A program made the translations under genes and the position numbers. This document shows positions 15,191 through 22,990 of a stretch of DNA of 64,000 bases, in pieces. Under the pieces are notes generated by a model. It searched no databases, was not told where the DNA came from, and was given only the letters and a program-made list of their open reading frames with translations. How positions within the stretch are numbered: the stretch's first letter is position 1; the number at the start of each line of letters is the position of its first letter. This DNA is from Clostridium_AD sp964467165 (GTDB taxonomy: Bacteria; Bacillota; Clostridia; Clostridiales; Clostridiaceae): NCBI GenBank assembly GCA_964467165.1, contig CAYXOL010000007.1, positions 1 through 64,000 of the forward strand, read 5' to 3'.

Positions 15191-16357
15191 ATGGAAAAGA
15201 AAATTCTTAATAAAAACAGTATGGTTTTACTATTAGGACTAGCAGGGTTTATTGTTATGGCAGATAACTGGGTAGTATCGCCTATACTGCCAGCCATTGC
15301 TGAAAATTTAAATGTTGAAATAGCAAAAGCTGGATTATTAATTACGGCATACATGATTCCTTTTGGGATATTCCAAATAATATTTGGTCCATTGGCAGAC
15401 AGATATGGTAAAAAGCAAATTATAACTTTTTCTTTAATTATGTTTACAATGGCAACTGGGTTATGTGCGCTAGGTAGTTCACTAACTAATTTGGCAATAT
15501 ACAGAGGACTTACTGGGATTTTTGCTGCTTCTGTAATGCCAATTTCACTTGCTCTTATTGGAGATGTATTTCCTATGGAAGAAAGGCAACAAGCTATAGG
15601 AACATTTATGGGAATATCATTTTTGGGTCAAGGCTTAAGTATGGCAATAGGAGGAACTATAGCATATTTTTTAAATTGGAAAGGTGTGTTCATAGCTTAT
15701 GCAGTACTTTCATTAATACCTACTATACTTTTAATATCAAATTATAAAAATTTACCCTCGGAAAAAAATCCTAATAGTGAAATATTAAAACCTTATTTTA
15801 GACTTTTATCAAATTCAAAAAGCCTATTTACTTATTTAATAGTATTACTAGAAGGTATATTTATAGTAGGTAGTTTTTCATATACAGGCTCCTATATAGC
15901 TAAAACCTATCAGTATAATTATTTTAAAATAGGTATGATTTTAACAGCATTTGGAGTAATGTCTGTTATTGGAGGTAGATTAAGCGGTAAACTTGCTAAA
16001 AAATTCGGAGAGAAAAAGGTTTTGGGTGCTGGATTACTTTTAGCGTCCCTTGCAGATATAATAATATTCTATTTTGGTAGCAATATATACTTACTTATTT
16101 TAGGAGTGGCACTGCTTGGACTAGGATTTATTTTAACCCATTCAACGCTGCTTACGAGAGCAACAGGCTTTGCGCAAAAGGCAAGAGGTGCAGCAATGTC
16201 ATTGGTAGCATTCTGTTTCATGGGTGGTGGCGGAGTTGGAACCGCTATTGGTGGAAGAATTATACTTGCATATTCATTAAATAGTTTATTTATTATATAT
16301 GGAATTGCATTATTTATAACTCTCATATTGAGTGTTTTATTAATAAAAGATATTTAG
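15191..16357 (+). CDS. MFS transporter
   Basis: A 388-residue, 12-helix major facilitator exporter of the drug:proton antiporter type, with motif A GPLADRYGKKQ near residue 68 and a related loop GGRLSGKLAKKFGEKK near 260. GGAGGG precedes the ATG. It is flanked by hairpins (15104, 16361), so probably transcribed on its own. Its place inside the arsenic block suggests export of an arsenical or related toxin, but nothing in the sequence fixes the cargo. Confidence 0.85.
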   Translation: MEKKILNKNSMVLLLGLAGFIVMADNWVVSPILPAIAENLNVEIAKAGLLITAYMIPFGIFQIIFGPLADRYGKKQIITFSLIMFTMATGLCALGSSLTNLAIYRGLTGIFAASVMPISLALIGDVFPMEERQQAIGTFMGISFLGQGLSMAIGGTIAYFLNWKGVFIAYAVLSLIPTILLISNYKNLPSEKNPNSEILKPYFRLLSNSKSLFTYLIVLLEGIFIVGSFSYTGSYIAKTYQYNYFKIGMILTAFGVMSVIGGRLSGKLAKKFGEKKVLGAGLLLASLADIIIFYFGSNIYLLILGVALLGLGFILTHSTLLTRATGFAQKARGAAMSLVAFCFMGGGGVGTAIGGRIILAYSLNSLFIIYGIALFITLILSVLLIKDI

Positions 16358-16360
16358 TAG

Positions 16361-16397
16361 AAAAATTGCTATGTGATGTATTACGCAGCAATTTTAA
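16361..16397 (+). terminator. Weak terminator after the MFS gene
   Basis: AAAATTGCT (16362-16370) pairs with AGCAATTTT (16387-16395). The T-run ends after four bases. Confidence 0.5.
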
Positions 16398-16554
16398 TGA
16401 ATGGAGATAACTTAAGGTTAGCTCCTTCTTTTATTTTTTGCTCAATACAATAACGAAAATGTATGTATAGACAGATAACATGAAACATAGATTGATATAG
16501 ATGTGAGATTATATTGTAAAATAAAATAATTGCAATTTAAGGAGTGTACTTATA

Positions 16555-17091
16555 ATGAATCATAGAAAAAGATTAAAGCTTTCTAAGAATATGACTAGAA
16601 TACTTATACCACTACTTATAGTTACGGCAATAGGAGCAATATGGTATTTGAAAAACTCTAATAAAATACCAATAGTTAAGGGTGATAATCCATCTTTTGA
16701 TCTACAGGTAACGGATAGCGTAGAAATTGAAAAGCTTAAATCTTATGGACTACCCATTATGATTGATTTTGGTGCTGATTCCTGTATACCTTGCAGGGAA
16801 ATGTATCCTGTTTTAAAGGAGCTTAACGTAGAGCTTCGTGGGAAAGTAATTATAAAGTTTGTAGACGTCTGGAAGTATGAAAGCTACGCTGCGGGCTATC
16901 CAATTAGTGTAATTCCAACACAAGTTTTCTTTGATAATGAGGGTAAACCTTACACGCCGAAAGACCCAGAAGCCTTACAAATGCAAATGTACTCTTCGAA
17001 AGATACAAAAAAACATGTTTTCACCACCCATGAGGGTGGGATGACTAAGGAGCAAATCCTTGCTATATTTAAGGAGATGGGTGTGGAATGA
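16555..17091 (+). CDS. Membrane-anchored thioredoxin-like protein
   Basis: A 178-residue protein with an N-terminal transmembrane anchor (residues 13-31) and an extracytoplasmic thioredoxin domain. The active site is ADSCIPC (Cys77, Cys80) and the cis-Pro region is PISVIPTQVFF. It probably passes electrons to exported or surface substrates. The stop codon overlaps the start of the next gene (ATGA at 17088-17091), so it is translationally coupled to CcdA, its likely electron donor. GGAGTG precedes the ATG. Confidence 0.88.
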   Translation: MNHRKRLKLSKNMTRILIPLLIVTAIGAIWYLKNSNKIPIVKGDNPSFDLQVTDSVEIEKLKSYGLPIMIDFGADSCIPCREMYPVLKELNVELRGKVIIKFVDVWKYESYAAGYPISVIPTQVFFDNEGKPYTPKDPEALQMQMYSSKDTKKHVFTTHEGGMTKEQILAIFKEMGVE

Positions 17092-17780
17092 TTAATGATT
17101 GGTTAGATATATTATCAAGGCTTATAGCTAATAGTTTTTGGTTTGCACCATTTATCGCATTACTAGCGGGGGTGTTAACCTCGGTTACCCCTTGTGCACT
17201 TACCAGCGTACCTCTTGTAATCGGGTATGTAGGAAGCACTGGAAACAATGATACCAAAAGAGCATTTAAGCTCTCATTAGTTTTTGCTATTGGTATGGCA
17301 GTCACCTTCACAATTCTTGGCACCATGGCCTCTATTCTAGGTAGGTTTATGGGAACATCAAGCCCCTTATGGTATATTGCACTAGGTATTTTGATGGTTC
17401 TTATGGCACTTCAAGTGTGGGAGTTATATAATTTTATACCATCCATGTCTTTAGGGAGCAATAAACCTAAAAAAGGGTATATAGGTGCCTTTGTAGCAGG
17501 AGTTTTAGGCGGAATATTTTCATCACCCTGCGCGACACCTGTACTTATAGTATTGCTTTCAATAGTAGCAAAGGAAGGTAATATTGCAAGAGGGTTACTG
17601 CTTTTACTACTATATTCAATAGGTCATAGTGTGCTAGTTATAGTGGCAGGAACATCAGTAGCCTTTGTAATAAAAATTACTTCAAGCAATAAATATAGCG
17701 CCTTTAGTAAAGTGCTAAAATATCTTATGGGTAGTGCTATTTTGCTTATTGCTTTTTATATGTTTTATTTGGGATTTTAG
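17088..17780 (+). CDS. CcdA/DsbD-type thiol-electron transporter
   Basis: A 230-residue, six-helix protein of the CcdA family. It carries electrons from cytoplasmic thioredoxin across the membrane with a pair of helix cysteines, here Cys36 in TSVTPCALTSVP and Cys148 in FSSPCATPVL. Its partner is the thioredoxin-like protein encoded just upstream. No cytochrome c genes are nearby, so a role in arsenic or surface-thiol redox chemistry is more likely than cytochrome maturation. A terminator follows at 17800. Confidence 0.9.
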   Translation: MINDWLDILSRLIANSFWFAPFIALLAGVLTSVTPCALTSVPLVIGYVGSTGNNDTKRAFKLSLVFAIGMAVTFTILGTMASILGRFMGTSSPLWYIALGILMVLMALQVWELYNFIPSMSLGSNKPKKGYIGAFVAGVLGGIFSSPCATPVLIVLLSIVAKEGNIARGLLLLLLYSIGHSVLVIVAGTSVAFVIKITSSNKYSAFSKVLKYLMGSAILLIAFYMFYLGF

Positions 17781-17799
17781 AAGACAACAAAATTTCACA

Positions 17800-17833
17800 T
17801 GCCACTTGCCACGTGGGTGGCACCATTTTTTTT
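17800..17833 (+). terminator. Terminator after ccdA
   Basis: TGCCAC (17800-17805) pairs with GTGGCA (17817-17822), with CCACGTGG able to fold inside; TTTTTTTT follows. Confidence 0.75.
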
Positions 17834-17834
17834 G

Positions 17835-17863
17835 TTGACAAAACAGGTAGTTAATATTACAAT
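17835..17863 (+). promoter_or_regulatory. Promoter of the arsC operon
   Basis: TTGACA (17835-17840), 17-bp spacer, TACAAT (17858-17863). Confidence 0.65.
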
Positions 17864-17889
17864 ATGAGTATAAGTGAATATACGAATAT
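17862..17889. promoter_or_regulatory. ArsR-like operator at the arsC promoter
   Basis: ATATGAGTATA (17862-17872) is identical to the right arm of the 13204-13229 palindrome, and AATATACGAATAT (17877-17889) is a degraded second part. It overlaps the -10. Confidence 0.5.
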
Positions 17890-17944
17890 AAGATCTGCTT
17901 TAAAAACTAAAAATATAATATAAAGCAAAAGGGAGGATTATTTT

Positions 17945-18373
17945 ATGAAACCAAAGGTAGCATTTATATGTGTTCATAATTCATGTAGATCGCAAATGGC
18001 AGAAGCACTGGGAGTGATATTGGGAGCCGAGGTGTTTGAATCTTATTCAGCAGGTACAGAAACCAAGCCTCAAATAAACCAAGATGCGGTGAGAATAATA
18101 AAGGATTTATTTAAAGTAGACATGAATGAAACTCACACATCTAAATTAATTGACGATATACCAGATGCTGATATTGTAATAAAAATGGGATGTAATGTAA
18201 TTTGTCCAATAATGGCTCATAGGCATGAAGAAGATTGGGGACTAGATGACCCAACTGGAAAATCTGACGAAGAATTTATAAAGACAGCAAAAATAATTGA
18301 AGAAAAAATAAAGGATTTAAAGAAAAGAATTGAAAATAATGAAATTGATTTAAGTGGAGAAATGGAAATTTAG
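17945..18373 (+). CDS. arsC: Arsenate reductase, phosphatase-fold type
   Basis: Reduces arsenate to arsenite using a cascade of cysteines, on the low-molecular-weight phosphotyrosine phosphatase fold; 142 residues. The CX5R loop is CVHNSCR with nucleophile Cys9, and the resolving pair lies in MGCNVICP (Cys83, Cys87). The general-acid loop is DWGLDDPTG. The close Cys spacing differs from the Cys82/Cys89 of Staphylococcus ArsC but is common in clostridial-type enzymes. GGGAGG precedes the ATG. The product arsenite would leave through Acr3, encoded downstream. Confidence 0.92.
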   Translation: MKPKVAFICVHNSCRSQMAEALGVILGAEVFESYSAGTETKPQINQDAVRIIKDLFKVDMNETHTSKLIDDIPDADIVIKMGCNVICPIMAHRHEEDWGLDDPTGKSDEEFIKTAKIIEEKIKDLKKRIENNEIDLSGEMEI

Positions 18374-18397
18374 TAACAAGGATGGTTTTAAAGGCGT

Positions 18398-18420
18398 ACT
18401 ATATGAGTACATGAGTATAT
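18398..18420. promoter_or_regulatory. Possible third ArsR site before the second arsR
   Basis: ATATGAGTA (18401-18409) and ATGAGTATA (18411-18419) repeat the half-site seen at 13219 and 17862. It lies in the arsC-arsR gap and could give internal control. Only half-site resemblance is seen. Confidence 0.35.
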
Positions 18421-18445
18421 AAAAATATGATAGGAGGCGAAAGTA

Positions 18446-18790
18446 GTGGTTGATATATTTAAAGCACTAGCAGAAGAAAATAGGCTTCGCATATTGGCTA
18501 TGCTTATGAAAGATGAAATGTGCGTATGTGAAATTGAGGTTTGCCTAAATATGACCCAATCAAATGTTTCTAGGCATCTAACAGCGCTTAAAAAGTGTGG
18601 AATACTTGAGGCCTACAAAAAAGCACAATGGGTGTACTATAAAATAGATAATAGCTTTATAGAAAGAAACCCTGATCTCTTTGCTTATTTAACAAAAGAA
18701 CTTAAACAATTAGCGTCATATAAGAGTGATTGTGAAAAACTGGCCAAATCTAAACTTCAATGTTTATGCGATGTGAAAATGGAATTATAG
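18446..18790 (+). CDS. arsR: ArsR-family metalloregulator (second copy)
   Basis: A 114-residue repressor with EMCVCEIEVC (Cys26, Cys28 and a further Cys33) and the reading region MTQSNVSRHLTALKKCGIL. A C-terminal KLQCLCD adds two more cysteines. It is clearly diverged from the copy at 13266. GTG 18446 follows TAGGAGG by 8 bases. It sits between arsC and acr3 and probably controls both. Which of the two ArsR proteins binds which of the three related sites cannot be told from sequence. Confidence 0.9.
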   Translation: MVDIFKALAEENRLRILAMLMKDEMCVCEIEVCLNMTQSNVSRHLTALKKCGILEAYKKAQWVYYKIDNSFIERNPDLFAYLTKELKQLASYKSDCEKLAKSKLQCLCDVKMEL

Positions 18791-18826
18791 TTTATAATAT
18801 TTTATAGAAATTAAGGAGTGATTTTT

Positions 18827-19891
18827 ATGAGTGAAGTTAAAACACCTGAGATTGGATTCTTCGCTAGGTACTTAACTGTTTGGGTAGCAGCTTGCATGGT
18901 AGTTGGGGTGCTTATTGGAAAATTTATTCCAGGGATTCCAGAATTTTTAAATAAGTTTGAATATGCGAAGGTTTCCATACCTACGGCTATACTTATTTGG
19001 GTAATGATTTATCCTATGATGATGAAGGTAGACTTCCAAAGCATTAAGAATGTTAGGAAGGAGCCAAAGGGTCTCTATATAACATGGATAACAAATTGGC
19101 TAATAAAACCATTTACTATGTATGCAATATCTTCATTTTTCTTTTTTGTGGTATTCAAAGCATTTATTGCACCGGAACTTGCGTCGCAATATCTTGCAGG
19201 AACTATATTGCTAGGAGCGGCTCCATGTACTGCTATGGTATTTGTTTGGAGCACACTTACAAAGGGTAATCCCGCTTATACTGTTGTACAAGTAGCCACA
19301 AATGATTTAATTATACTTGTTGCATTTATACCTATAGTTAAACTTCTGCTGGGCGTTAGCAATATTTCAGTTCCATGGAGTACACTAATTTTATCAGTTG
19401 TTCTATTTGTTGTTATTCCTCTGGCTGCGGGCATTTTGACTAGAATTATGATGACGAAGAAAAGAGGTCTAGAATACTTTGAAAATATTTTCCTCCATAA
19501 ATTTGATAATGCAACTACTGTTGGATTACTACTAATGTTAGTATTGTTATTCTCATTCCAAGGTGAAACTATTTTAAACAATCCATTGCACATTTTACTT
19601 ATTGCTGTGCCACTAACTATTCAAACATTTTTAATTTTCTTTATTGCTTATTTAGCTGCCAGAAAGCTAAAGCTAAAACATAATATTGCGGCTCCTGCTG
19701 GAATGATTGGAGCATCAAACTTTTTTGAGCTAGCAGTTGCCGTTGCAATTGCACTGTTTGGTATGGATTCTCCTGCGGCTTTAGCTACAGTTGTAGGAGT
19801 ATTAACTGAAGTGCCAGTAATGTTGATTCTTGTAAAAATAGCAAACAATACTTCTAATTGGTTTCCAAAAACAGCAGATAATAAGAAATAA
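18827..19891 (+). CDS. acr3: Acr3-type arsenite efflux permease
   Basis: A 354-residue, ten-helix arsenite carrier of the Acr3/BART superfamily. The family hallmark GAAPCTAMVFVWS, with the essential Cys near residue 134, and GNPAYTVVQVATNDLI are present, as is the last conserved block GMIGASNFFELAVAVAI near 290. It expels As(OH)3 by proton antiport. ATG 18827 follows AAGGAG by 8 bases. Last gene of the arsenic block, 46 bp after arsR. Confidence 0.94.
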   Translation: MSEVKTPEIGFFARYLTVWVAACMVVGVLIGKFIPGIPEFLNKFEYAKVSIPTAILIWVMIYPMMMKVDFQSIKNVRKEPKGLYITWITNWLIKPFTMYAISSFFFFVVFKAFIAPELASQYLAGTILLGAAPCTAMVFVWSTLTKGNPAYTVVQVATNDLIILVAFIPIVKLLLGVSNISVPWSTLILSVVLFVVIPLAAGILTRIMMTKKRGLEYFENIFLHKFDNATTVGLLLMLVLLFSFQGETILNNPLHILLIAVPLTIQTFLIFFIAYLAARKLKLKHNIAAPAGMIGASNFFELAVAVAIALFGMDSPAALATVVGVLTEVPVMLILVKIANNTSNWFPKTADNKK

Positions 19892-19913
19892 TAATTATGA
19901 GTATTAAAAATGC

Positions 19914-19942
19914 TTGAAAATTGTGATATGATATGCTACAAT
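19914..19942 (+). promoter_or_regulatory. Promoter of tRNA-Gln
   Basis: TTGAAA (19914-19919), 17-bp spacer, TACAAT (19937-19942), about 77 bp before the tRNA. Confidence 0.55.
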
Positions 19943-20018
19943 AAATATTGGAAAGCATCAAAAGTCAATTATTGACTTAGAGATACAATTTTCATAGAAG
20001 TTACCATTTGTTTTTTAT

Positions 20019-20093
20019 TGGGGTGTAGCCAAGCGGTAAGGCACTAGACTCTGACTCTGGCATTCGCAGGTTCGAATCCTGCCATCCTAGCCA
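20019..20093 (+). tRNA. tRNA-Gln (anticodon CUG)
   Basis: A 75-base gene including CCA. Acceptor TGGGGTG pairs with CATCCTA, the anticodon stem CTAGA/TCTGG holds loop CTCTGAC (anticodon CUG, reading CAG), and the T-loop is TTCGAAT. A C34 isoacceptor like the tRNA-Glu at 9355. It bounds the accessory block on the right. Confidence 0.95.
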
Positions 20094-20145
20094 ATTTTTT
20101 CTAATATAATATAAAATGATAATATATCACAATGTAAATGTAGAT

Positions 20146-20184
20146 AATCCCAACAAATTTTATTTTGTTAGGATTATTTTTTTA
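20146..20184 (+). terminator. Terminator after tRNA-Gln
   Basis: AATCC-CAACAAA (20146-20157) pairs with TTTGTTAGGATT (20164-20175), followed by a T-run. It also faces the end of the minus-strand gene at 20196. Confidence 0.75.
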
Positions 20185-20195
20185 TATATTAACTT

Positions 20196-20690
20196 TTATC
20201 TTGTTATGTTTTTTAGAAATACATACATTCCTAACACAATAATTAAGCAGGGAAATAATAACCCATAAGTAAGCCAAATGTAAGTGTTACCTAGAAAATT
20301 GACTAAAAAAGAAAATATAGATATAAAAGCTATCAAAGCTATCAATAACAATAAAGTTTTATTTTTTTTGGAGAAAAAATAATATTGAAACAAACCTATA
20401 GCAAGACCTAGGGTATAAATGGGCCAGGTTTCTGTTGAGTATTTCCAGTTTGTTGAAGTTTCAAAGATAAACAATAAACCAGTAGTGGTTAAAATGCCAG
20501 CAAGTACTAATATAGCAGGTTCTTTTTTGAAAGAGAAAAAACTTATTTCTAACAAAATACCTGGAATTAGAATAAAAAGAGGCCAAAAGTTAGAAAAACT
20601 AAAAAAGTCAATATCATATATTTGATCAGCTAAAAGTATTGAGCCTAGAAAGATTAATAAAATACCAAAGAATGAGTTATTTTTTTTCAT
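20196..20690 (-). CDS. DUF5668/LiaF-like membrane protein
   Basis: A 164-residue protein of five or six transmembrane helices with few charged residues. The N-terminal part (GILLIFLGSILLADQ, then FWPLFILIPGILL) matches the DUF5668-type repeat found in LiaF- and PspC-associated membrane proteins. No soluble domain follows, so it is a membrane-only member of unknown role. AAGAAGG precedes the ATG on the minus strand. Monocistronic between tRNA-Gln and the cold-shock gene. Confidence 0.7.
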   Translation of the reverse strand: MKKNNSFFGILLIFLGSILLADQIYDIDFFSFSNFWPLFILIPGILLEISFFSFKKEPAILVLAGILTTTGLLFIFETSTNWKYSTETWPIYTLGLAIGLFQYYFFSKKNKTLLLLIALIAFISIFSFLVNFLGNTYIWLTYGLLFPCLIIVLGMYVFLKNITR

Positions 20691-20840
20691 TTATTTACCT
20701 TCTTTATACTACTATTCATAATTATATTGTTTTTATATAGAATTTATGCATATTTAAAAGTATTAGTTAGACAATTATAGCTAATACTATATTTAAGCTT
20801 TAATCCTTTGTATTTCAGAGAATGAAAAGGAGGGAATTGT

Positions 20841-21044
20841 ATGAAAACAGGTATAGTAAAATGGTATGATATTGAAAGAGGATATGGATTTATATCCGCT
20901 CAAGAGGGCGAGGATGTATTTGTTCATCATTTAGCAATAAAAGAACAAGGACCAAGAAAGGACTTACACGAGGGCGAAGAAGTACAATTTGATGTAATAG
21001 ATGCACCAAAAGGACCTCAAGCTATTAATGTTCAAAAATTTTAA
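20841..21044 (+). CDS. Cold-shock-domain protein
   Basis: A 67-residue single-strand nucleic-acid chaperone. RNP1 reads RGYGFIS and RNP2 DVFVHH, both slightly altered from the KGFGFI/VFVHFS of major Csp proteins (Tyr for Phe, His for Phe). It begins MKTGIVKWYDIERGYGFI and has the normal five-strand length. AAGGAGGG precedes the ATG. The leader before it is about 80 bases with no obvious riboregulator. Confidence 0.92.
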   Translation: MKTGIVKWYDIERGYGFISAQEGEDVFVHHLAIKEQGPRKDLHEGEEVQFDVIDAPKGPQAINVQKF

Positions 21045-21045
21045 A

Positions 21046-21090
21046 AATAGCAGCTCTAGAAATTAGAAATATTTCTAGGGCTGTTATTTA
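21046..21090. terminator. Bidirectional terminator between csp and MBL-fold genes
   Basis: AATAGCAGCTCTAGAAAT pairs with ATTTCTAGGGCTGTTATT (two G-T pairs), followed by TTTATTTAAAAA. It separates convergent genes. Confidence 0.75.
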
Positions 21091-21098
21091 TTTAAAAA

Positions 21099-21923
21099 CT
21101 AAAATTTTACAGTTTGACCTATATCAATAATTTTTATGCTTCCGTCATTTATTCTTTCTAATGTATCGCAGGTAACTTCATCATCGTCTTGAGCCAAAAT
21201 ATAAGTTTTATAATGAATTGGGATCATGTATCTAGATTTTGTGATTTTAAACATTTCAAAGCTTTGCTCAGGGCAGCAGTGCATTTCTTGAAATTCGTCA
21301 GGTTTATAGCACCCTACTGGCATAATGGCAATATCTGCCATTAAATCTTTGTATATGTCAGTATAGGCAGTATCGCCAGCAAAAAAAATCTTTTTTTTAC
21401 TACCTTCAATCGTATATGAATTACTGCAAGCCTGAGTTCCCCAAGGATATCTTCTACCATCATGATTCGCTCTTAAAGCTTTTATTTTAATGCCACGGTT
21501 ACTATATGTTTCATCTGGGTCTAGAAGCACCCTATTTTTAAATCCTAAAATCTTTAATGGAGTGGCTAAATTTTTGGGAGCAATAACTATTGCGCTTTTA
21601 TTTAGTTTTATGAGAGTTTTGTAATTCATATGGTCCATATGACCATGTGATAGAAGTATATAATCAATATTAAATGAAGCTAAGTTTAGAGAAGGTTTTA
21701 TTAGCCGTCTTATTTGACCAAGATTTATTGATGTTACAGGGTCAGTTACTATAACCACTCCATTTAAATTAATAACTACGGTAGCGTGGCCTACCCAATG
21801 CACGGAATTTGTCACCACGGGCTCGTAGGACGGAATAAGCATAGGTTTAAAGTAAGACTTAAAGTTCCTACGGTGTAATTCATACATATATCCAAAGATT
21901 TTACGGAGTTTTATTAATTTCAT
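21099..21923 (-). CDS. MBL-fold metallohydrolase (UlaG/NAPE-PLD-like)
   Basis: A 274-residue metallo-beta-lactamase-fold enzyme. Metal-ligand motifs visible are LLSHGHMDHMN near residue 90, FFAGDTAYTDIY near 175, MPVGCY and IPIHYKTY near 240. The core start HWVGHATVVINL with VIVTDPV places it near the UlaG and NAPE-phospholipase-D-like branch. These act on phosphodiester or lactone substrates; the one here is unknown. AAGAGGTAT precedes the ATG. Monocistronic. Confidence 0.85.
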   Translation of the reverse strand: MKLIKLRKIFGYMYELHRRNFKSYFKPMLIPSYEPVVTNSVHWVGHATVVINLNGVVIVTDPVTSINLGQIRRLIKPSLNLASFNIDYILLSHGHMDHMNYKTLIKLNKSAIVIAPKNLATPLKILGFKNRVLLDPDETYSNRGIKIKALRANHDGRRYPWGTQACSNSYTIEGSKKKIFFAGDTAYTDIYKDLMADIAIMPVGCYKPDEFQEMHCCPEQSFEMFKITKSRYMIPIHYKTYILAQDDDEVTCDTLERINDGSIKIIDIGQTVKF

Positions 21924-22179
21924 CTTATACCTCTTAATTTCATTATATTTCTTTAGACTTTTGATTATATTCTTTTATATAAAGTTTAAACAAATTGCAT
22001 AAAAGAATTTCTTTAAATGAATTATACCATAAGATAGTAGAATTTAATTTGTAACATAGGATTTGACAAGATAAACAATTAAGCTACAAAAAACTACAAA
22101 ACAATTGACAACCTGATTTTTTTCTGTTATTTTTTTATAGGAATTATTATTTTAACGGAAATAAAAAGGAGGCTATATT

Positions 22180-22800
22180 ATGATTACAAACGAAACACAA
22201 AATGTAAAAATAACAAATGCGGATCCATCTGCATTGGGACTATTCGGACTTGCAATGGTAACGCTTGTGGCATCTTCACAGAAACTTGGGCTTACAGAAG
22301 GTACATCTTTTATAATTCCATGGGCCATATTCTTAGGCGGTTTTGCTCAATTATTTGCATGTATCAATGATTCAAAACGTAACAATGTTTTTGGAGCAAC
22401 AGCTTTTGGTGCTTTTGCATTCTTTTGGATGGGGGTTGCAGCTAGTTGGTTAATTCAAGCAGGTGTATTTGGGAAAGCTTTGGCTTCAACGGTGGATCCA
22501 AAACAATTAGGATTTGCTTTCGTAGGTTATTTGATATTTTCATTATTTATGACCATAGGAGCTGCAGAAACTCACAAAGTATTATTTACAATATTTGTGT
22601 TGATTGATTTTTTATTTATAGGATTATCACTTATGACTTTTGGAATTATGCATGAATTTTCACATAGCCTTGCAGCGTATTCTGAATTTCTAATTGCAAT
22701 ATTTTCTTTTTATGGATCAGCAGCGGCAGTTTTAAATGCTCATTTTGGCAAGCAGTTTTTACCAGTTGGTAAGCCTTTTGGTATATTTAAAGAACAGTAA
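22180..22800 (+). CDS. Acetate/succinate transporter, GPR1/FUN34/YaaH (SatP) family
   Basis: A 206-residue, six-helix carboxylate transporter or channel. The family N-motif appears as ADPSALGLFGLAM near residue 14 and the C-terminal block as AHFGKQFLPVGKPFG. Members move acetate or succinate with protons. AAAGGAGG precedes the ATG. A long leader and a terminator overlapping the stop codon suggest a single-gene unit. Confidence 0.9.
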   Translation: MITNETQNVKITNADPSALGLFGLAMVTLVASSQKLGLTEGTSFIIPWAIFLGGFAQLFACINDSKRNNVFGATAFGAFAFFWMGVAASWLIQAGVFGKALASTVDPKQLGFAFVGYLIFSLFMTIGAAETHKVLFTIFVLIDFLFIGLSLMTFGIMHEFSHSLAAYSEFLIAIFSFYGSAAAVLNAHFGKQFLPVGKPFGIFKEQ

Positions 22801-22820
22801 TTTACTGTTCTTTGTTTTTT
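22789..22820 (+). terminator. Terminator overlapping the end of the SatP gene
   Basis: AAAGAACAGTAA pairs with TTACTGTTCTTT, followed by GTTTTTT. The 5' arm includes the last codons and the stop. Confidence 0.85.
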
Positions 22821-22990
22821 AAAAAATATATGTATAATAAAAATAAGGACTATTTTTACTGATTTTAAAAAAAGTACTCGAATTATATGAGAATATAGTA
22901 TATAATATGAAAGTGTTAAAAAGTTCACATAAGGTAAAAACTATAATACTCTATGTAAACGAAATCAAAACTAGAATGGGGGACATAAAA

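Noticed and set aside
9355..20093. Integrated phage or conjugative element
   Set aside because: No integrase, structural or transfer genes and no direct repeats of tRNA 3' ends were seen.
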